Origin: an uncultured Clostridia bacterium
GTDB taxonomy: Bacteria > Bacillota > Clostridia > Lachnospirales > CAMVHY01
DNA length: 5,931 bases
NCBI GenBank assembly: GCA_947167415.1
Contig: CAMVHY010000098.1
Location: 1 to 5,931, forward strand
Direction: 5' to 3'
Made by a program: the position numbers and the translations under genes. The number at the start of each line of letters is the position of its first letter. The stretch's first letter is position 1. This document shows, piece by piece, positions 1 through 4,691 of the stretch. The notes beneath the pieces were generated by a model. The model worked only from the letters and a program-made list of their open reading frames with translations. It did no database searches and was not told the DNA's origin.

Positions 1-3000
1 GAAGCTGGAGTTTTTCATTTCCTGAATTGCTTGTATTTTCTTCTTTAATATCTTTTTTAATATCTTTTGGATTTAAAATTTGATTCTGATTAAGATCTTG
101 GTCTTTGGATTTTTCGTTGTTGTTTGTATTGGAAACAATATTTTTATTGATATTAATATGTTGTTCTTTTATATCACACCCCAACCGATCTTGAACTTTT
201 CCTTTTACTTCATCCAATGTTGCTTCGTCAATTTCAACTGCTTTATAAAAACGAATTTTAAAAAATTCTGACCATAATTTTAATGTTATCGTATTTAGAA
301 AAAACTGCACCTCATTGTCGTCACTGAGATTATAATAATATTCATCATACACAATACAACTTTGATTTTTATATGTTGTGAATTTAAACAAAGCCTTTTC
401 TGTGTTTCGAGGGTTATGTTCTTCAATTTTATGGATCACAGAAAAACCAAACTCGCGTGTTAATTCTTTTATTTTCGCCTGTCGTTTTTCTCCGACAATC
501 TGTTGAATTTTTTGCATATGGTCATTCGATATATTCAAATCGAATTCATAAGACACTGATTTTTTATTTTTGTCTTCATAATACGCTACTTTTTTATCTT
601 CAGCATAAGATTTCAGTATATCGGTACTAAATTGTTTAGTTGCTTCTGCGACATTGTTTTCATTGTCTTTATTATCATCGAAATTTACTTGCTGAAAGTC
701 GTAAATCATCTTTTTATCTTTATTGTAAGCTAAAGTCAATTTTCCATCAATCCAATCATATGTTACATTTTCACCACTACTTAAATTACTGATAACTTGA
801 TCCATATATTTATTAAAATCTTCTTGGGCTTGTTTTTTATTTTTTTGATAACTATCTGTTTTTACACAAATTTGGTCAACATTGTTACCATCCTTATTTT
901 TTGTTTTTGCAGTTTCTGATGAAATATAAATATCATTTTCAACTAATAAATCGGATAACTTTTTTGCATATCCATTTGGATTTTGTGCAGCTCTTTCAAA
1001 AATTGTTTTTGTTGAAATAAATTCTGCACATGAGAAACCTACTTCACCATTGTCATAAGTCTTTAAGTTAGCCAATGTAATCCAAAGATTTTTACAAAAT
1101 CCATCTGAAGAAAATGCTTTCTGTACGGCCGTTTTTTTTGTTTTTTCATCTTTTGCTTGTTTATAATTTTTTGACCGAACGATTATAAAATAAATAAGTT
1201 TATATAACGTCTCGACATCCTTGTTTTCATCTCCTGCTTCATATTCTCTACACATTTTATATTTTTTGTTTTCGTTTTTATTTTTTGACTGAGTTAAGAA
1301 ATTACGCAAGTCTGAAAAATAATCGTTACCGTTAGACGTTGCAAAACAGCTTATAATATCAACAAATTTATCCGGCATATAACAATTATTTTGTAGATTT
1401 TCTATTAGTTCTAAAGCCTCGCCCAAGGAACTCGGAAATGCAATGCCACCTTTTGTAACGCTATGTTCCAAAACTTTTTCAAAAATCTCTGATGTAAGAT
1501 CATTTTGTTTAATAGCCATCAAAAAACATACCGTCACGGTCGGAGATATATTTTCTTTGTCATAGTTGTCTTTTAACTCTTGTAATTTTTGCTCAAAATT
1601 ACTATTGTCAATAGAATCGGAATAATAATAAACTCTGTTGATGTTGTCGCTTTCTTCGTTAAAAATTGAATAGCTTAAAATATAAGTGAGTTTTTCACTT
1701 GATATAGCTACATTTGCAAGTTGATTGTCAGTTATTTGATCAAATATTTTCTTATTCTGGTATTTTTCTTGAATAAATTGTTTTAAAACAGATATTTTTA
1801 TTTCTTGAATGGATTTGAACTCATGTCCTTTCACCTTTTTTTCAAATTCGCCACCAATAAGAGGAAAATTCACAATTTTAAAATCATTAAGTTCTTTAGA
1901 TAAATTGTTAAGAATTGCTGAATCGATGCTATCATCCAATTTTTTCTTTATTTCATCATTTAAATTAAACTGGTCAGGTTGAAATGGATTCAAGATATTT
2001 TGGGCTGTAGCAAACGTAGTTGCCAAATGTCCTATTAATCCTTTAACTAGCTCTTCTTTCGTATCATAAGAATCATTACTATAGAGCAAATAAAGTTTTT
2101 CATCTCTGCATTCATACAAAATATCCTTTTTATCATTGTGTTTTTCAATTGCATTTGATACATAATTATTAAAATCTTGTAAAATTTTTTTTCGATCTTT
2201 TATCTTGGGATTAATTTTTTCCTCAACTTTTGCTTTAACTGGATTTAAAACTTTATTTGTAATGTTACCAAGGTTAATTGAATTTTCCTTTTTAAGCTTT
2301 TCTCGTTCTTCCAATATTTTCTTTTGCTCTTCTAGAACTTTTGCTTTACTATCCGCCAATAAATTTGTGAGCTTTTCCTTGTTCTCATTGTTTAATATAC
2401 ATTCTGACTTTGCAATATCTAGTACAAACTCGCTTTTTTTTGTGAGTTTATTCTTATTCTTCTGTTCCTGATTGGTAAATTTATGCCACAACGTTTTTAA
2501 TACTTTTGTAGCTGCCAAGTTAACAGCATTTGATTGACTGTATGGATACCATGTATTTTGTACTACAAAATTGCCGTTCTTGACTTGAAACAAAATTTCT
2601 TTTTCATGGTTGTCAATTGCTTCACCAACATAATTATTAAAACCGTTTTTAATGTCCTCGTCACTATTAAATTTTTCGTTTTGAGGAACAACAGGCTTTG
2701 TTTTAGTTTCAGGCTGTTGTTTTGATTTAGGAGAAAACGAAACTATATTTGAACTTAACCGATTCCTATTTAAATCTATATTACGCCAATCATAGTTAAT
2801 TTTCTTTGTGGAGTTTAAAGAGTCCTTAAAACTAAAACCATTCCCAAATATTGAATTTCCAGGTATTTCAGGTATTTCAGGTATTTGTATTGGGAAAAGA
2901 TTATTTGATTGTGTTTGTTTTGGCTTATATTCCCTGCTTGAACCTTTCTTAATTATATCTTTTATTTTTCTTGTCGTTTCTAGTTCTTTCATATTGTCAG

Positions 3001-3097
3001 AACTATATACGTTATTAAGATTTAATTTAGTCCCCGTTTTATCTGGTTTTTTAGCACTTGACTCATTTTTTTTATTGCTATCAGACAACTCGTTCAT
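1..3097 (-). CDS. Large unknown protein with four copies of a cryptic domain (3' end beyond window)
   Basis: The frame is open without a stop for 1032 codons from the ATG at 3095-3097 to the left edge, so the C-terminus is missing. I do not recognise the family. I see no signal peptide or membrane segment, so a soluble protein is likely. In order: a polar N-terminus with a short Ile-Pro-Glu run (residues 72-80); domain copy 1 (about 149-209); a Lys/Glu-rich probable coiled coil (239-272); copy 2 (303-368); a long, probably helical middle (380-750); copy 3 (756-832); copy 4 (879-947); and an Asn/Lys/Asp/Gln-rich tail from about 980. Each copy opens with a 12-residue motif, F-x-x-[YS]-[VM]-x-x-[AVK]-I-x-x-[HL], at F153, F309, F761 and F883. 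A short strand pair and a final helix with aromatic residues follow. The chosen ATG has only a weak GGA nine bases upstream. An in-frame TAA 19 codons upstream and no earlier ATG, GTG or TTG support this start. A structural or secreted effector role is possible but unproven. Confidence 0.9.
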   Translation of the reverse strand, partial: MNELSDSNKKNESSAKKPDKTGTKLNLNNVYSSDNMKELETTRKIKDIIKKGSSREYKPKQTQSNNLFPIQIPEIPEIPGNSIFGNGFSFKDSLNSTKKINYDWRNIDLNRNRLSSNIVSFSPKSKQQPETKTKPVVPQNEKFNSDEDIKNGFNNYVGEAIDNHEKEILFQVKNGNFVVQNTWYPYSQSNAVNLAATKVLKTLWHKFTNQEQKNKNKLTKKSEFVLDIAKSECILNNENKEKLTNLLADSKAKVLEEQKKILEEREKLKKENSINLGNITNKVLNPVKAKVEEKINPKIKDRKKILQDFNNYVSNAIEKHNDKKDILYECRDEKLYLLYSNDSYDTKEELVKGLIGHLATTFATAQNILNPFQPDQFNLNDEIKKKLDDSIDSAILNNLSKELNDFKIVNFPLIGGEFEKKVKGHEFKSIQEIKISVLKQFIQEKYQNKKIFDQITDNQLANVAISSEKLTYILSYSIFNEESDNINRVYYYSDSIDNSNFEQKLQELKDNYDKENISPTVTVCFLMAIKQNDLTSEIFEKVLEHSVTKGGIAFPSSLGEALELIENLQNNCYMPDKFVDIISCFATSNGNDYFSDLRNFLTQSKNKNENKKYKMCREYEAGDENKDVETLYKLIYFIIVRSKNYKQAKDEKTKKTAVQKAFSSDGFCKNLWITLANLKTYDNGEVGFSCAEFISTKTIFERAAQNPNGYAKKLSDLLVENDIYISSETAKTKNKDGNNVDQICVKTDSYQKNKKQAQEDFNKYMDQVISNLSSGENVTYDWIDGKLTLAYNKDKKMIYDFQQVNFDDNKDNENNVAEATKQFSTDILKSYAEDKKVAYYEDKNKKSVSYEFDLNISNDHMQKIQQIVGEKRQAKIKELTREFGFSVIHKIEEHNPRNTEKALFKFTTYKNQSCIVYDEYYYNLSDDNEVQFFLNTITLKLWSEFFKIRFYKAVEIDEATLDEVKGKVQDRLGCDIKEQHININKNIVSNTNNNEKSKDQDLNQNQILNPKDIKKDIKEENTSNSGNEKLQL
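44..67. repeat. Two perfect tandem copies of a 12-bp unit
   Basis: TTTAATATCTTT occurs twice head to tail (44-55 and 56-67). On the minus strand this encodes the repeated Lys-Asp-Ile-Lys of the low-complexity tail of the leftward protein. It is probably replication slippage in AT-rich coding DNA. Confidence 0.75.
2860..2886. repeat. Three perfect tandem copies of a 9-bp unit (codes Ile-Pro-Glu run)
   Basis: CAGGTATTT is repeated three times without mismatch. Read on the minus strand it gives an Ile-Pro-Glu tripeptide run at about residues 72-80 of the large unknown protein. The period is a multiple of three, so copy-number change would keep the frame. The segment lies in the presumably disordered N-terminal region ahead of the first repeated domain. 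Confidence 0.85.
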
Positions 3098-3161
3098 AAA
3101 TATACGTCCAATAAATTTTTTATAGAAAATAAAAATATTTTTACTATGCTCTTAAAAACAA

Positions 3162-3182
3162 TTACGAAAAAAATAACGTCAT
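3162..3182 (-). CDS. Possible six-residue leader peptide
   Basis: An ATG at 3180-3182 follows a perfect Shine-Dalgarno sequence and opens a six-codon frame (Met-Thr-Leu-Phe-Phe-Ser, then TAA). It sits just after the strong promoter at 3202-3230 and 64 bases before the start of the large leftward gene, which itself has only a weak ribosome site. It may be a leader peptide that tunes downstream translation. The frame contains a run of seven T. One extra T (or a -1 slip) would extend it to 29 hydrophobic codons ending in a TGA that overlaps the ATG of the large gene. The six-codon product is inferred from signals alone. Confidence 0.35.
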   Translation of the reverse strand: MTLFFS

Positions 3183-3186
3183 TTAA

Positions 3187-3194
3187 CCCTCCTT
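3187..3194 (-). promoter_or_regulatory. Perfect Shine-Dalgarno site
   Basis: The minus strand reads AAGGAGGG, fully complementary to the 16S rRNA tail, with four to five bases before the ATG at 3182. It is the strongest ribosome site in the window, yet the frame it serves has only six codons. The large gene starts 85 bases further on. Confidence 0.75.
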
Positions 3195-3201
3195 AATATT
3201 A

Positions 3202-3230
3202 ATTCTAAAATAAAATTTTTTATTTGTCAA
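3202..3230 (-). promoter_or_regulatory. Near-consensus housekeeping promoter of the large leftward gene
   Basis: The minus strand carries TTGACA (3225-3230), exactly 17 bases, then TAGAAT (3202-3207), which matches the vegetative sigma consensus at 11 of 12 positions. Transcription should begin near 3195-3196, only a few bases before the Shine-Dalgarno sequence. A 10-bp AT palindrome, TTAATATTAA (3193-3202), lies across the predicted start and could be an operator, although such AT palindromes are common by chance. The promoter lies downstream of the ylbJ stop, so the large gene can be transcribed independently of ylbJ. I see no convincing terminator between them. Confidence 0.8.
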
Positions 3231-3275
3231 GAGGTAATTCAGATTTTTTTATAAACTTTATTTGCGTTTTGATAT

Positions 3276-4469
3276 TTATTTGATGTTTCGTTTTTGGCAT
3301 CTAGAATTTTTACTTACATAATAAATAAAAATCAAAAATAAATTTATCAGCATGAGCAAACCAAAATTTTTGCACGATAAAATTATTGCGCTATAAAAAC
3401 TTGATTTGTTTTGTAAAAAAGTTTGTACGTTCGCCGCTTCAAAATCAAAATTCACAAACAAAAATATTATTTTCATCAACACAACAGAAATAAAAGCATG
3501 TGTCATTTTGGCAAAAATATATAATCCAATATTTATTCCTGTTTTCACAATAAAAGAAATCGTTTGCATATGTACACAAAATCCACCGAACGCCATTAAA
3601 CCAGCTAATAAAATCAAATTTGATTGACATAAATTATTTTCCAAAAGTGATTTTGTGCCGTTCGTAATTTCTACTAAACCAAAAATCAAACCATAAAAAT
3701 TTTTATATCCCAACTCTTTAAAAAAATTTATTTTACTAACTGGCAACCAAATAATTTTAATAATATTACTTAGCTCCAAAATTTTACACAAAATCCCAAA
3801 CAAAACAACAAATCCGCCGATTTGTAACACACTAAAAATTGCTTCGCTAATGCCCTCTGAAATTAAAATTCCAAAATTTTTGTTTTTGCCATAAAAAAAA
3901 ATCCGACTCAAATTATTTTTTTTTTCGCCGACACTAACTTTATTTTTTATAAAAAAACTAAATATTAATCCGTTGATAATCGCCGCAAAATAAATCGCAA
4001 TCATTAAAACATAACCCAATGTTTCATTATTGAGCATATTAATGCCAACGGTTCCTAAAATAAAAATTGGCCCTGGATTATTACAAAAACTAATTAAAAC
4101 TTGAGCTTCGGTGCGAGAAATTTTATTTTCTTCGATCAAATTTTTTATAATTTTGGCGCCCACCGGATACCCACAAATCATTCCTGATATTACAGCAAAC
4201 GAGCCACTACCAGAAATTTTAAAAATTCGCATCATAATTGGCTCGCAAAAAAAACTGATTAAATCAATTATTTCGGTTTTAATTAAAATATTTGTTCCGA
4301 TTAAAAAAGGCAGAAGTGCTGGCAAAATATTATTTGCCCACAAAATTATTGCATCACGCGAAGAATTTAAAATTTCTTTTGGAAACAAAAATAAAAATAA
4401 ATTAAACAACCCGATAATAAAAATCAAAATAAATTTAGAGATAGCAGTTTTTATTTTTAGCCAATACAT
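3276..4469 (-). CDS. ylbJ: YlbJ/SpoVV-like sporulation integral membrane protein
   Basis: This is a polytopic membrane protein of the nucleoside-recognition (Gate) family. In Bacillus subtilis, YlbJ (SpoVV) is made in the mother cell under sigma E and moves dipicolinic acid across the outer forespore membrane; mutants have cortex defects. Numbering from the Met at 4469 (397 residues, close to the B. subtilis length of about 408), the first membrane helix is at about 11-30. The first gate half carries GYPVGAK (100-106), a Cys-Asn-Asn-Pro-Gly-Pro stretch (129-134) and a following glycine-rich helix. The second half carries EITNG (267-271). Several further hydrophobic helices run to about 384. 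The frame stays open to an ATG at 4574, but the extra 35 residues lie over a perfect inverted repeat and lack homolog-like character, so I prefer 4469; 4517 is another option. None of these starts has a good ribosome site. The gene's usual neighbours are not seen here. The family assignment is confident, the exact substrate less so. Confidence 0.9.
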   Translation of the reverse strand: MYWLKIKTAISKFILIFIIGLFNLFLFLFPKEILNSSRDAIILWANNILPALLPFLIGTNILIKTEIIDLISFFCEPIMMRIFKISGSGSFAVISGMICGYPVGAKIIKNLIEENKISRTEAQVLISFCNNPGPIFILGTVGINMLNNETLGYVLMIAIYFAAIINGLIFSFFIKNKVSVGEKKNNLSRIFFYGKNKNFGILISEGISEAIFSVLQIGGFVVLFGILCKILELSNIIKIIWLPVSKINFFKELGYKNFYGLIFGLVEITNGTKSLLENNLCQSNLILLAGLMAFGGFCVHMQTISFIVKTGINIGLYIFAKMTHAFISVVLMKIIFLFVNFDFEAANVQTFLQNKSSFYSAIILSCKNFGLLMLINLFLIFIYYVSKNSRCQKRNIK

Positions 4470-4520
4470 ATTTTTATCACGTCTCAACTTCTTATTTATA
4501 AAATCTATTTTTTGCATCAA

Positions 4521-4559
4521 AAAAAAATTACTTGAAACAGATCGCCAAGTAATTTTTTT
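4521..4559. terminator. Bidirectional terminator-like or attenuator hairpin
   Basis: Arms of 14 bases (4521-4534 and 4546-4559) are perfectly complementary around an 11-base loop. The core ATTACTTG/CAAGTAAT is flanked by A and T runs, so either strand gives a stem followed by a U tract (nine T on the minus strand). It lies upstream of the preferred ylbJ start and would be in the ylbJ leader, where it could attenuate ylbJ or block readthrough. The stem has few G-C pairs, so its strength is uncertain. Confidence 0.6.
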
Positions 4560-4589
4560 ATTTACAAATGACATATATTTATCATAAAG

Positions 4590-4620
4590 AATATATCTTT
4601 TTACAATTTACTCTTGACAA
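4590..4620 (-). promoter_or_regulatory. Weak candidate promoter for ylbJ
   Basis: The minus strand has TTGTCA (4615-4620) and TATATT (4590-4595), but the 19-base spacer is long. Its -35 element would overlap that of the divergent rightward promoter, so the two could exclude one another. I do not see a clear sporulation-type (sigma E) promoter. The AT-rich background makes chance matches likely. Confidence 0.25.
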
Positions 4621-4642
4621 ACAATATTTTGTGATGTAAAAA
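4614..4642 (+). promoter_or_regulatory. Promoter of the rightward repeat-protein gene
   Basis: A perfect TTGACA (4614-4619) is followed after 17 bases by TAAAAA (4637-4642), four of six matches to the -10 consensus. The predicted start is near 4649, leaving a leader of about 43 bases. The block CTCTTGACAAA (4611-4621) is identical to that at the promoter of the large leftward gene (minus strand, 3223-3233). Confidence 0.6.
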
Positions 4643-4646
4643 AAAA

Positions 4647-4658
4647 TTGCGATCGCAA
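4647..4658. promoter_or_regulatory. 12-bp palindrome at the predicted transcription start (possible operator)
   Basis: TTGCGATCGCAA is a perfect 12-bp palindrome with a GC-rich core in otherwise almost pure A/T DNA. It spans the predicted +1 of the rightward promoter, a typical place for a repressor site. No regulator is encoded in the window. Confidence 0.4.
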
Positions 4659-4677
4659 ATTATAAAAAATATAAAGT

Positions 4678-4685
4678 AAGGCGGA
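4678..4685 (+). promoter_or_regulatory. Ribosome binding site of the repeat-protein gene
   Basis: AAGGCGGA, one mismatch from the AAGGAGGA ideal, ends six to seven bases before the ATG at 4692. It fixes this ATG as the start of the rightward gene. Confidence 0.75.
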
Positions 4686-4691
4686 TTATTT

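Noticed and set aside
80..271. 63-codon plus-strand frame with hydrophobic product
   Set aside because: It is the antisense shadow of the Asn/Lys/Ile-rich C-terminal part of the leftward giant gene.
2205..3125. Plus-strand open frames at 2205-2471, 2534-2725 and 2808-3125
   Set aside because: They lie wholly or mostly opposite the continuous 1032-codon minus-strand gene, have Phe/Leu/Ser-rich products typical of antisense of Lys/Asn-rich coding DNA, and lack ribosome sites.
4470..4574. N-terminal extension of ylbJ to the ATG at 4574
   Set aside because: The extra codons cross a perfect 14-bp inverted repeat with U tract, there is no Shine-Dalgarno sequence, and YlbJ proteins normally start just before the first membrane helix, as at 4469.
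4111..4587. 158-codon plus-strand frame opposite the 5' part of ylbJ, and smaller frames at 3406-3630
   Set aside because: The minus-strand frame encodes a recognisable membrane protein with conserved gate motifs; these are overlapping shadows without start signals.
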